Shown in pieces: positions 23,689-35,136 of a stretch of DNA of 64,000 bases. The position numbers and the translations under genes are program-made. Source of the stretch: Stemphylium vesicarium (lineage: Eukaryota; Ascomycota; Dothideomycetes; Pleosporales; Pleosporaceae); the NCBI GenBank assembly GCA_004380135.1, contig QXCR01000118.1, forward strand, positions 1-64,000. The letters run 5' to 3'. The notes beneath the pieces are model-generated. The model saw nothing but the letters and a program-made list of their open reading frames with translations. It was not told the DNA's origin and searched no databases. Each line of letters begins with the position of its first letter. Positions within the stretch are counted from its first letter, which is position 1.

Positions 23689-25075
23689 TCATGTCCTCGC
23701 ACTACCGCTACCGCTGCTACTGTCCCCTTTGAGCTCCTCTATCAAAACACTCATAAGCTTAAACATCTCACCCGCCAACTTTTTCCCCGTTTCTCTCCAC
23801 TCCTCCTCGCATAGTCTCCCAAAGCGATCAGGATGCCAGCGCAGCCGCTCTTGCCTTAGCCACTCATAGCTATACAAACCGCTCGCACGCAGCAACCTCT
23901 CCACATCATGCTGGCACGCATGTATGCTATTGTCCTCCAACTTGAGCATCGTGCACGCCGTGAGAGAACACTTTGTAACACTGCTCGGCAAGTAAGGAAA
24001 CGAAGAGAGCAGTTTGGGTGACGACGAGGGCGACGACGAGGGCGTCCGATGTAAAGGCGGTGGTTGTGAAGGCGCAGAAGCGTCTGAACTGCTCGACTGC
24101 GAGCGAACCTGCAGTTTGCGCGGAGCCTTTGCTTTCGAGCCACCCGTTGCAGCTGACGCAGCAGCGAACATGACAGCCGTCTCCGTAGACCATTTTTCAT
24201 ACAGCGCTTGCATTGCCGCATCTGGTTTGGGGTCTGCTGGCTGCGGCGTCGTCCCGTTCGGCGTGTAGCCGCCAGATTGCCCAGTGCTCGGTTTAGCCTT
24301 GTGTTTAGACTTTGCGCGAGCGAAGAAGTTGAGCGCAAAAGTCTCGAGTGCATCTTCATTTACATCGTCGATGGAGCCCGCCCACGTCCCGTCGTTGCGG
24401 ATGGCGATGAACTGGTCTGCGCTTGTGGAGTCTAGCGCGATGAAGGTGAGATCGCTCCAGAGGAAGCCCTTTTCTGCTTTCCATTCCTCGACCGTTTCTT
24501 TGTAGATTTCCCAGGCGCCGCTGTCGCCGAGTCGGTACATTACGTCGCCGTACTCGCTCATGGCGAAGAAGGCGCCTTCGGGGCCCCAGGATACCATTCG
24601 TGGCGGACCTACACGCCACCCCGAGGGTGTCAACCAGGATTGTATTGCATCTTCTAGGCTCGGCGGGAGGTTGGCCCAGCGTATGAGCTCAGGATGCCAT
24701 ATGATGAACGAGTCATCCGGACCAAGAAAAGCACGCAGGTGCGGTGAGTGCCATGTCTTATTCAGTACTGTCAAAAGCCGCGCGGGTATAGCAGAGCCCC
24801 AGCGTAAACTACTCTTCCCCGACGCATCTTTCGAACTGAGGATCCAGGAATCGGATACTGGCCCTAGAGTCGCCCAGTGTACTTCTGACACCGTCCTGCC
24901 AAGAAGCAGGTCTTGGAGACTAGATGGGAGATTCCGGCTACAGGGCTTGTTAGCCGTAAGGTGGGGACTGAACAAAAGAGATCGCGTACTAATGGAGGCC
25001 TGCGAAGCTCTTGGAGATGAAGCTGTCGTTTGGTCCGAAGGAGAGAAACGAGGTGGTGCTCGCTGTGTCACTCAT
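23689..25075 (-). CDS. Uncharacterised fungal protein with C-terminal HPD (J-like) motif; divergent paralogue A
   Basis: Exons 25075-24990 and 24937-23689 give 444 aa. The first exon (MSDTASTTSFLSFGPNDSFISKSFAGLH) joins through a split Tyr codon (TA|C) to RNLPSSLQDLL. The N-terminal 230 residues contain repeated blocks of the type (L/F)GP-x-DSF, a hydrophobic strand, a W or Y, then NLPxxL, suggesting a repeat (propeller-like) fold. A low-complexity Ser/Pro linker follows. The C-terminus holds EWLRQERLRWHPDRFGR, with the HPD tripeptide of J-domains. Such degenerate J-like ends can recruit Hsp70, but that is inference. It is divergent from a shorter paralogue at 25539. Confidence 0.7.
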
Positions 25076-25538
25076 TGGTCTGACTTGCGCGCGATTGGGT
25101 GTAAGGATGCTATGACGTCATGCAGGGTCACACCTCAGGAACCATATGCGTTAGCAAATGCGTCTAATGCTTATATTCACTCCATAGTAAACTCACAGGT
25201 TCACATCTAAACACTTGTGTTGACGCGCTTTCCGGTGTCTTAGAAGTATAGCTCCACGCAAATCTGACAGGCGCGTTTCCTACGCCGTTGCTATCCTGTT
25301 TAGACCCTGCAGACGATCAAGCTTGGCGAGGCGGACAGATAGCCAACGGATCCCGATTGTGATGATGTTGTTTTCCCAAACATCTTCATTTCCCATCTCC
25401 AGTCTAATCTTTATAGCGGGACCCGTTATTTTCCCTAAATCGCTCACACCGCTTTCTCCCATCGGATCTAGAACGCGCGTTCCATTTAGCGAGCCCGGCT
25501 TTTTCGGCGGCAGTAGCAGCAGCGAGCGCAACCAACCC
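25076..25538. promoter_or_regulatory. Shared intergenic promoter of divergent paralogues
   Basis: 463 bp separate the start codons of two divergent related genes. No TATA box or palindromic operator was evident. Confidence 0.4.
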
Positions 25539-26479
25539 ATGTGCGACTCGACGTTTACCTTTGGCCAGCGGGGCAGCCACTTTTTGCAATGCCCGTCGCG
25601 ACGAGAATAGTATGCTCCTTCCATGCTAAGTGACAGTTCCTAGGGGCGGTTTTGGTTGCTGATGATTCATGTAGTACACGTCTCCCCAAGAAGTTGGCGA
25701 GGTTTCTCACATCGACCCAAGTACGGCAGATCTATCATGTGACGCTTGGATTCGAAGACAGCTTCCTGCTCACGTGGCGGGATAGCAATGGCAAAGACCG
25801 CGTCGACGCTTCTGGGCTTCCGGCTGAATTGCTGGAATTTCTACATGCCCGTAATCGTGACATACCACACGTGCGTTGCTCGCTGGGGCCGTACAACGCG
25901 TCGTTTTTCGTCCACGATAAGGCGTCGTATCTGTGGAAGAACCTTCCTGACAAACTGCTCGCTGCGTTGCAGAGTAATATCAAGGATGGGACTTGGCTTC
26001 AGAGACCCCGTCTTGTGGCTCTCGGTGCGGCGAGCAATTTCCTCCTGGTCACCGAGAACAATGCTGCGGTATGGGATTTGCGGCACTACAAAGCTGTCGT
26101 GCCGCTGCTTGAAAAGACGAAAATGTCTGAAGTACACAGCCTAGCTCTGCATTCGTATCGCTTCCAATCGTTTGTCCTGCAGGCCCGGGACGGAAAGCTG
26201 CTCTACGAGAATATACCGCCGCATCAGCTCCCCGGTATGCAACGAATGGTGGGATCAATCTTGCAGGATACAAATGACGCACGAAAGAAACCTTTGGCGA
26301 GGCGGGAAAGCGAGGACACGATCGCTCCGCAGCGTCGGCCGACTGTTCTCCAACAGCGAGCGCAGCTACGGCGGGAATGGAGTGAGCATAGTCAGGAATT
26401 TACAGCGCAAGCGAAGGGCGTCAAGTTGAGTTTGAGCCTGAGTATTGGGATAGGGGGGTTGGCGAGAATGCTTGGATGA
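25539..26479 (+). CDS. Uncharacterised fungal protein, divergent paralogue B (lacks HPD domain)
   Basis: Exons 25539-25609 and 25675-26479 give 291 aa. The first exon encodes MCDSTFTFGQRGSHFLQCPSRRE and joins through a split Tyr codon (TA|T) to TRLPKKLARFL. The intron phase and position are the same as in the divergent gene on the other strand. Shared blocks: VTLGFEDSFLLTW, SLGPYNASFFVHDKASYLWKNLPDKLLAAL and PRLVALGAASNFLLV. These align with LGPDDSFIIWH, WANLPPSLEDAI and PRMVSWGPEGAFFAM of paralogue A. The C-terminus is a basic helical tail ending in a Leu/Gly-rich stretch, with no HPD motif. Function unknown. Confidence 0.7.
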
Positions 26480-27032
26480 GATTGTTCTCTCTCCTTTCCT
26501 TCTTTGTTTTACGCTCTATGCGCCAATCTCTTTCCTGTCGTACAGACGGTATGGTGATGGGCGTTTCCTTTCTTTCTTTCTCTGTAAAATTCCCTGGAAG
26601 TAATTCTTACTGCTGTGACATTTTCGTTATTATAATTAAACTTCACGGCTCGATGATGGAAATGGGATGATGCCGAGAAGTCAACCTGATCTCGGCTGTG
26701 ATAATGCAAGACACATGTGCAAGAAGAACAGGCAGTCTGAGTAGCGATTCAGAAGATAGCGGAAAGAAGTTTATTGAGTTCTAATACAAACAACCACAAT
26801 AACTATCAAACAGTGCGTGGCAACAAGTGGAAAAGGGTAAAAACAACAAGGGGATGATGCAGGGGAAAACAACGCAAACAGGAATCGCCCACCTGAGGGG
26901 CGCAGTGAAACCTTCAGAACAGAAAAGGCTGAAACAAACGCAGCAAGAAGACTAGTCTCTCATCTTCCATCATGGCAGCGTGAACGGGTCATTGTGGACC
27001 GATGCGAGGTGTCGGATCGTGATCGAAGTAGC
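26480..27032. other. Intergenic between convergent genes
   Basis: About 550 bp of 3' flanks, T-rich then A-rich, with no coding frame supported. Confidence 0.45.
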
Positions 27033-29313
27033 TCATGCGGGGCATTTCTCGCCGACCTCGTAGCAGAGAGACACAATTGTCTCATCAATGGCGACCGAGC
27101 ACTCGCCCTGGAAGCCGCAAGAAAATTGAAACTCGCACATCTACATCGCGATTAGTTTAGATGCAGCAAATATTCAAAGAGTAACTTACGTTGTAGGCTT
27201 CGTCTCCTGGGCTGCAGATACTGCAATCATCGGAGGAGTCGAACGAGAGCATGGGTAGGGCGTAGGGGTGCTTGTCGGACGCTTGGGTACTGTTGAAAGC
27301 CGTGATTGAAGCATCGATATCTCCATTGAGGGAGAAAATGAGCTTAGCGGACTGGCCAAGGAAGGAGTTTGATGATTTGAAAGCCTTGTGCGCGTTGTTG
27401 GCGTTGATACCCTTATTGATCTGAACGCAAATTCCCTCGCCGATGAAGGGATCTTCGCAGAGCAGGTGATCGCAATCAGGGCAAGTGAACGGGCAATCCT
27501 GTGAGCAAGGAATTCAGTAGGATGCTTCCAAATATCACGAAATTGGGATTCCAACGTACATCGCAGAATTCTTTGTCCTCACAAAAGACGCAAGCCGATT
27601 CCTCAAAGAGATCTTGGCGACGGGAAAGTGGCGCAGGTTCCTGAGTCGCACGAGCCGCATTGAGAACAGTCCTGGTGAGGGTTGACTCTATGTTGACTGG
27701 TATTTCGACGACTACTGGGCTATGGGTTGGGACAGCCACGTATACTGTGGTGGCAACTGGCGCAGGACCCATGACGACTGTGGTGGTAACGACCTCGACA
27801 ACAGAGGGGGATTCCGGGACGACTACCACGGTCTCAGTGGTAACTGAAGGCGCTGAAGGATAGGCGACGACAGTCGTGGTGGTCATGGAAGGGCTCAGGG
27901 GATAGACGACGACAGTCGTGGTTGTTGTAGATGGGCCTGGAGGATAGACTACGACAGTCGAAGTTTCCATAGGCGGGACTGAAGGGTAGACGACCACAGT
28001 CGAAGTGTATACCTGTGGCATAGGTACGGGAGTAGGCATGGATGGAATGAAGACAGTTGTGGTTTCCATAGAAGACGAGGCGGAGACGTTGAAGCCAGGA
28101 GGCTGCCACTTGGCGCGCAGGCTCATGCAAACCGACAAGTGCGTGGCGATGTCGACACAATCGTAGTGTTCGCACTCAGCACAGTCTGAGTAGCATTCCT
28201 GAAACAGCAGAAGTTAGCGATCAATACTAGAAAATGACAGGCTGAAGGAGCTGCGGTACCGGGCAGCTAAATTCATCGCAAGCCGTGCACTGGTCTGGAG
28301 CAAAAGCAGCTTGGCGACGGATAGGTGACGGTGTATTGGCACCAACCGGGGTTCCCTGGTCGCGGCGATTCAAATTATGGACACTAGGAGTTGCGTCATG
28401 AGCTCGCACAGTAAGGATCCGGGTACCGGTAGGTATACGAGCCATGGCGCTAGAAGGCCAATCGAAGGGATCGAACCAGTCTGAAATGCGCAGAGAAGGT
28501 TCCACAGCCATGAAAGGATCATCAAGTGTAACAGTGATGGTGGATGTGAACTCTTGATGGAAGGCTGGAATGCGTAGGGAGGGTTCCTCGGTCATCAGCG
28601 AAGAAGGTTCTTCGGTCATGATAGAAGAAGGCTCCTCGGTCATGGTAGATGAAGGCGGTGTGGGGACCGGTTCGTCATACACGGTCCACGTAGTCATTTC
28701 GATTCCAGTCTGGGTAGTGGTACTGGTAGTGGTCTCAACGATGACGCTGGTCGTGGTGGTGGTTTCAAGGACAAAGGCCGAGACGGATGAGGTCTCGGTC
28801 AAGGTTTCGATTGACGTCTCTACAACTGTGCTGGCTTCCGTGTAGTTGCGGATGAGGTCTGAAATTTCGGGCTGGAACTCGATGCATTTAAATTCGTTTA
28901 GGAATGCATCATGGCATTCGTAGTGGTCACAATCGCGGCAGTGAAACTTCATTGAGTCACAATACTAAAAGTCGAATAATCAGTAAACGTGTATGAGCAG
29001 ATGTGTTAGAGAAATGGATTCAACTTACCTGACATGGATGTTTGGAGTCACATTGCTGGCACGTAGACTCTGAGACAGCGATGCCGCGGGCAAGCTTCTT
29101 GACGGTGGAGTCGGGAGTAAGATCCTTGCCCTGGTAGTACGAACAGTAGTTGTTTTCGTCGCAGCCGATATGCCAATCGCCGTCGATAGGAGTCGTCTCA
29201 CTGGGACGCGAGTCGTTGGAGACAGCGTCGGGATCTGGCCTGTATACAGGACTTCCTGGCGTAGCAACACTGATGCTGACGAAGCCAGCGAGAAGGCTGG
29301 CGGTGAAGCGCAT
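27033..29313 (-). CDS. Secreted Cys-module protein with Thr/Val-rich repeats
   Basis: Five exons, 29313-29029, 28964-28260, 28198-27560, 27498-27190 and 27140-27033, give 681 aa; all introns are phase 0. A signal peptide (MRFTASLLAGFVSISVATP) starts at the first real ATG. Exons 1-3 end in a half-module C-x2-C-x4/5-C-x, and exon 4 ends in a shortened C-x2-C version. Exons 2-4 begin with x-C-x3/6-C-x2-C-[DE]H-x2-C, and exon 5 with a diverged Cys-rich start. Each full module is therefore split by an intron at the same point. Between modules lie Ser/Thr/Pro stalks. One has three TEEPSS units; another has at least six copies of a roughly 14-residue TTTVVVYP-x-PS unit. Likely cell-wall or secreted, heavily O-glycosylated. 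No known family was recognised. Confidence 0.8.
27785..28075 (-). repeat. Tandem repeat coding for TTTVVVYPxxPS units
   Basis: Within exon 3 of the secreted Cys-module gene, a roughly 42-bp unit is repeated about six or seven times (plus-strand core gacgacagtcgtggt, with variants). It encodes Thr/Val/Tyr/Pro-rich stalk segments. Such coding minisatellites often vary in copy number between isolates. Confidence 0.7.
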
Positions 29314-29491
29314 GGTGGCTACCACTGCTGGTGGAAACTGAGCTTTGCTGGTCTGATGCGTCGATGAGAATGAGCTTCGGGTGTGAGGATGGATGCTCGG
29401 TGGATGGATGGGATAGAAGAGTTGATGGAAGAGTTGTTGGGATGAGTTGTGATGTGGAGGAGAAATGAATTATGGAGAGCAGAAGAGTGAA

Positions 29492-29498
29492 TTATATA
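29492..29498 (-). promoter_or_regulatory. Probable TATA box of the Cys-module gene
   Basis: Reads TATATAA on the minus strand, about 180 bp upstream of the start codon. This implies a leader of around 150 nt. Confidence 0.35.
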
Positions 29499-30679
29499 CG
29501 GTGAGATGTGCATGCACGGCAGTTGGGTGGTGGGCAACAACAGTGAGATGCGGCTGCTGACGAATTCTTGTTGTTTACCATGCTTGAAGTCGAAAGAGGG
29601 AGCTGCTCCCACGGCCGCCACGTGCAACGTACCGAAGATGGAAACATCTACTTCCGTGTATGAAAGTCGGAGAGAAAGGTAATGTCAGTCCTTCCTGAAA
29701 GCCCAAGTCCACTGGGTCTCTGCTCCTGATATTAGCAACCGCAGCGGAGGCTCAATCCCACCATGAGAGCATCCTTTCAGAAGGATCGGGCTTGCGAGGT
29801 ATCTAGAAGCAGTCGCAACGCCCGGATATTCTCCGGATTTACTGGAATGTCAGTAGCTTCTTATGTCCCTTTGCAGAAGGCGTACACGCCCTCGTTGAAG
29901 AAGCGACGGGTGCCCTGACGATGCAACAGTCCAATGATGCCCGGTAGGCGATGATCCCGATCATAAGGCGTAGAGGGTCAGCGTCATGGCTAGCTGGTAG
30001 TCGCACACGCTTTGGTAATTGTCAATGCGAATTTCATCATGATTACAGGATTAAGGCTGGTGTGCTTTCCAGCGAGTGGTGAATTGTGGTATGATGAGCC
30101 TTTCAAGGGTACATCTTGCCCTAAAACCAAGTACGTCCCGGGATTAAAAAGGCGCAGATCGAAGTGTCGTGTGTGTTCCGGATCTCAGAGCAGGCTCTAT
30201 CCGCATGTCTTTCGACAGTGGTGTTGAGGTGGTGAAGTCTTGGTGGCCTGGACCTACGCGGCGCCAATTCGGCTAGGGCCTGACGTAGCGCGTCTACCCC
30301 AGACGTGGGGAAGGCGCGACGGGGTGGTTCTCGCCGCGCGACTCCATAACTACCAACAATTGTACAAGCCATTCAGCAGTCCCGTGTTGGTCAAGATGAG
30401 TTTTTCTCACGCCAATATGCGCCCTTGCGCATCGCTTCCCCCCTCTCTCACTCACTCTCATCGCCCGCCCCGCACCCGCTGGCTACACAACCGCCCGCTG
30501 CCCCACGCCAGCGCGCCCTCGCAGGCAACAGGAACAGCTTTACCTGAGCCTTGATTCCACTCGCCTTGCTTTTCGAATTTATTAAACGCCTGTCGCACGA
30601 ACCCTTTACCTCTACGCTTTTCTGCCCGGCTGCACCTGCGTCTACACCACCATCACACCACCGCCGCCAATTACCCGCC
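29499..30679. other. Intergenic, no gene seen
   Basis: About 1.2 kb between divergent genes with only short frames lacking protein-like features. The last 250 bp before 30680 are C-rich with CT runs, typical of fungal promoter/leader sequence. Confidence 0.45.
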
Positions 30680-32003
30680 ATGAGTCGCGATACGCCTGCC
30701 CCGGTTTTCATGAGCCTTCCGCTCGAGGTGCGACACGCCATTTTCGAGCACGCATCTGTGCGCGGAATCGAGCCTAAGAAGCTGCTCCGCTTCTGGTTCG
30801 AAAAGAAGGAAGCCAAGGAACTCGTCGCCCAGGAAGTCGCCGACAACCCTAACGGACCTGCACCGCGCGTCGTCTACAACGACAATGATTACGACCATGA
30901 GAGCGATATAAGTGAGGCTGAAGATGAGGATGAGGATAACGAGGAGGACGATGAAGAGGGTGAAGACGAGGACGAAGGTGCAGAGGCGCTTGACAGCGAG
31001 GACGAGGACGAGGCTGAGCTGGAAGAAGACGATGAGGATGAGATCGACGAGCCTGACGATCAGGAAGAAGACGAGCAAGCTGATGAGGATAATGAGACTC
31101 AGTTACCGTCCTCTACCTCAGCCCAAACAACTACCGCAGCACAACACCACACGCAAGCCACAGCTGGCAACGACCAGGACGAAGAAGCTGCCGAGGATTC
31201 GGAACACGACGCCGGGGAGACTCAGAGTGGCGACGACGGCGACGAAGATGATGCTGATGAGGGTGAGCACGAGGACGAGACGACTGGGGCTGATGGCAAC
31301 GCATACACCAGGACTTCTACCGCACAGCCGCCTCCTCCCACGCCAGTCGTCCGGCCTCACGCAAAATGGCGCCATATCCCAAACTTCATGCGCCTGACGC
31401 ATTGTCCGCCGCCTCTCGAGTTGCTCTTGGCTTCGAAACAGCTAAACAACGAGGCCAAGAACTGGTTCTACGATGTAGCTGTCTTGCGCGTCAATGCTAC
31501 CGGCAGCTTCGCTCATACTTCCTTCTTCGAAGAGGCTTTTAGTCAAATCACCGCTGCAGCCTTTTCGCCCATGGAAAACATCCGCAAGGTTGAAGTCACA
31601 TTCGCTTGGGATTCCACCTGGATCCGCGCCGACAGGACTGGATGTGTCCAGGCCATCTTCCCCGCCCTTCTCGGCCAGCGGGCCAGCTTCGTCTACCAGA
31701 TCTTGTCGCAAGCTCCCGACTTGCGCGAAGTCTTAATTCGTTGGTAAGTAGCTCTCCCATACAGAGTGCACTCTGAATACACACTAATCTGATCACCAAC
31801 ACAGGCATGACTCTGCCCGAGACAACGATAGCGCTAGCCTTATGCTGGACACTCTTGCACCCTTTCACACGCTGCCCGCGACGGTCAAGATCGAGGAGCA
31901 CTACATCACTGCCGAGGCGAAACCCAGGAAGCACACCGTTGCCGGAAAGCGCCGTGTCGAGTTCCAAAACATCCTCGATATGGGTCTGGATCGGCTTTTC
32001 TGA
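30680..32003 (+). CDS. F-box-like protein with long acidic insert
   Basis: Exons 30680-31743 and 31805-32003 give 420 aa, with the intron splitting a Trp codon. The N-terminus (FMSLPLEVRHAIFEHA) resembles an F-box or the related fungal LPxE(L/V)R domain. It is followed by KKLLRFWF and then an insert of about 120 residues (roughly residues 70-190) made mostly of Glu and Asp. After it, a conserved part resumes (LLLASKQLNNEAKNWFYDVAVLRVN), as in fungal proteins where an F-box-like helix pairs with a 2EXR-type fold. The C-terminus is basic (KPRKHTVAGKRRVEF). A role in ubiquitin ligase targeting is only inferred. Confidence 0.65.
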
Positions 32004-32947
32004 GCCCACTCCCTGCTCCGAAACTTTCCACAAGATCCAGTTATGCCAGTCAGATCCCCAGTCCGTACTTTCGCATCGGAGCTCTCTTGCCGTTTTTATG
32101 TTCTGTCAATGGCTGGCAGGACCATTTTCGGCGTCCGGCTTAGATCTAAGCGACCACGTATGCGTCTAGCCACGTATGGGGCTGTAGGTGCATCAATTCA
32201 ACATGTACAAGTCTACGGCAACAGGTGCCAGAGCTTACACTTAGGCGCCAAGCGGCGATTAAGAATGCGATACTCTATTCGAAATTGTTTTGCCTCTCCA
32301 TTTTCGTGCTGTGTACCCTATTGGCTTCAGCTGAGCCCACCCATTTAGGTGGTTAGGCCCGAGCGGGTGGTGAGCAAACTGCCGAGGTACCCCCATTCTG
32401 CCAGCACGATGCAGCCCTCTTGCGCGTAAGATTGTAGGTACCTTATCCGCAACGTCGGACAGCCGCAACTGATCGACCTCAGGCTGTGCTGCGGGGAAGA
32501 AACAGCTGATGCACTATTAACCCACGGTTAGCATCCGTGCAATCGGTCCGCTCGAAAGACAGATTCTCATGAGTGGTTTACCTGTCAGATCTTCGCCTTC
32601 GCACTAACATTAGCAGCACGTGGCGTCTCTAGCTTGTCATCTAGATGCACCTTGCCTACCTACAGCTGCGGAACGGGTCCGCTTGCAGAACTACCACCAA
32701 GCTAAAAGCAGGAAAATATGGGGAAGTAAGGTGCTCATGCTGCGGGGCAAACCTATCGTGGACAGTGCCCGATGTATAACGAAGCCCGAGTGGCTGGGGC
32801 CTATCATCATGAACAAAAGGAGGAGTATGTGCGTATTACCTGGCTATATGTGCTGCAGTAGCCCCCATTGATTGCTTTCCAGGATTGTTCTCGTCTTGCT
32901 TCGTGGCTGTCAAAGTACCTCGCGACAACGATTCACAAACTTGAAAC
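32004..32947. other. Intergenic, no gene seen
   Basis: About 0.94 kb between the F-box-like gene and the GMC oxidase; short frames only. It holds the oxidase promoter. Confidence 0.45.
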
Positions 32948-34833
32948 ATGGGTATCTATACTAAACTCGCGGATGACATTGACGAGGTGGACATCATCAT
33001 TGCCGGAGGTTCGTTCAATTTCCCCTTGTCATCGCATCGTGTCTAACCCCATGTTCTATAGGCGGAACGGCAGGGTGTATCATAGCAGGCCGCCTCGCAG
33101 AAGACGACCCCTCCCTTTCCATTCTCGTCATCGAGGGCGGTGCAAACAACAAAGATGTCGCGAGTGTTGTCAACCCAGTCTTCTACCTGCAGAACCTGTT
33201 GCCTGCCACTAAGACGGCACTCTTCTACAAAGGCAACAAAGCCAAACAACTCGCAGATCGGGAATGCATCGTACCGTCAGGTGGTACGCTTGGTGGGGGT
33301 AGCTCGATCAACTTCATGATGTACACCCGCGCACAACGCACAGATTTCGATTCTTGGAATACTCCGGGCTGGTCAGCGGATGAGATGTGGCCGTATCTGA
33401 AGAGGCTAGAAACCTATCATGGACCGGGTAAGAAAGAACACCATGGTCATGATGGACCCATACACATCAGCGATGGTGGCTACCGCGCTCCTAAGGCGGA
33501 AGACGACTTCATACAAGCCGCCGGACAAGTTGGCTTCCCTGAGATTGAGGACCTGCAAAACCTAGACGAAAACAACGGAATTCAGAGATGGCAGCGCTAC
33601 GTTTCACCCGACGGCAAGCGCCAAGATACCGCTCACAGATACATACATCCCAAGCTAGAGCACGACCAATATACCAACCTGCACGTGCTGGTTGAATCAA
33701 AAGTGGTACGAGTACTCTTTGACGAGAACAAGCGCGCAAACGGCGTCGAATACACACCAAACTCCGAATTCCAAGCCACCATTGGCCTGAGCATGCACCC
33801 AGTCAAGACTGTTCGCGCCCGCAAGCTCGTCGTTGTAACATGCGGCGCCTGCGGCACACCACCCGTTCTCGAACGCTCAGGCGTCGGCTCGAAAGAAGTC
33901 CTCTCACGAGCCGGTGTATCCCTCGTCGAAGAACTACCTGGCGTAGGAAAAGACTACCAAGACCACCACCTCCTCCTGTATCCCTACAAAACAGCCTTAG
34001 AGCCCAACCAAACCATCGACGGCATCCTCAGCGGCCGCGCCGACGTCGCCAGCATGATGGCAAATAAAGACCCAATGCTCGGCTGGAACGGCATCGACAT
34101 ATCCTCCAAGCTACGCCCCAGCGAGGCCGACATCAGCACGCTAAGCCCGGAGTTCCAAGAAGCGTGGAACCACGACTTCGCGCAAAACCCCAACAAGCCG
34201 CTGATGCTCTGCGGCCTGGTATCCTGTTTCCTGGGCGACCCGGCCAGCATCCCCGCGGGCCAGTATGTGACAGCGGGCACCTACACCGCGTACCCATACT
34301 CGCGGGGCCACATGCACATCACAGGCCCGAAGCACGACGACGCGCTCGACTTTGACGTGGGTTTCTTCTCCGACAAGAACGATATCGATCTCCAGAAGCA
34401 GATCTGGGCGTACAAGAAACAGCGCGAGATCCTGCGCCGCACATCCTTTTATCGCGGCGAACTCGCAGCAGGACACCCCAAGTTCCCCGCCGGCTCCGCT
34501 GCCGCGCTTGTAGAAGATCTCTCAGCCCCCTTGGAGAATGTAAAGGATCTCGTGTACAGTGCTGAAGACGACAAGGCGATTGAACAGTGGCTTAGAGAGA
34601 ACGTTAATACGACGTGGCATTCGCTTGGGACGTGTAAGATGGCGCCGAGAGAGGAGGATGGGGTTGTTGATAAGGAGTTGAATGTTTATGGGGTTAAGGG
34701 GCTTAAGGTGGCGGATTTGAGCATCCCACCGCAGAATGTGGGTGCGAATACTAATAATACGGCACTTGCGATTGGGGAAAAGGCAGCGGAGATTATTGTT
34801 AGGGAGTTGAAGGGGGGGATGGGCACGCCGTAG
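32948..34833 (+). CDS. GMC oxidoreductase, alcohol (methanol) oxidase-like
   Basis: FAD-dependent oxidase, predicted to oxidise a short-chain alcohol to aldehyde with release of hydrogen peroxide. Exons 32948-33008 and 33062-34833 give 610 aa. The intron interrupts the ADP-binding loop, IIIAGGGTAGCIIAGRLAE. Other motifs: GGTLGGGSSINFMMYTR (GMC signature 1), a TCGACGTPPVLERSGVG stretch (signature 2), NTTWHSLGTCKMAP with the active-site His, and QNVGANTNNTALAIGEKAA near the C-terminus. It ends in GMGTP rather than a peroxisomal ARF/SKL-type signal, unlike yeast methanol oxidase. The donor is gttcgt, which is weak. Substrate unknown. Confidence 0.85.
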
Positions 34834-35136
34834 GGATGGGTAGTGAGGAGTGTGGGCGGATACAGAGTCTAACGAAGCAGTGTTTTTGAGTTGGGTATGC
34901 TGTTTTTTACTGTTCATCCTTTGGTGTGGAGTGATGGGACCTTGAAACACGGCTTAGTATATACAGTACACCTCATGAAAGAGAAGTCGGGGCTGGAGAG
35001 GCTGAGTCTTCAAAAGCAGGGTAGTAGTGATGATGGTGGCGCTCAACTGTGCCTCCTCCAAGCATCATCAGGCTTATAACCGCAACCCTCCAAACACGCG
35101 CTTTCCACGTTTTTCTCTTCCTTCCGCTATCCTGGC

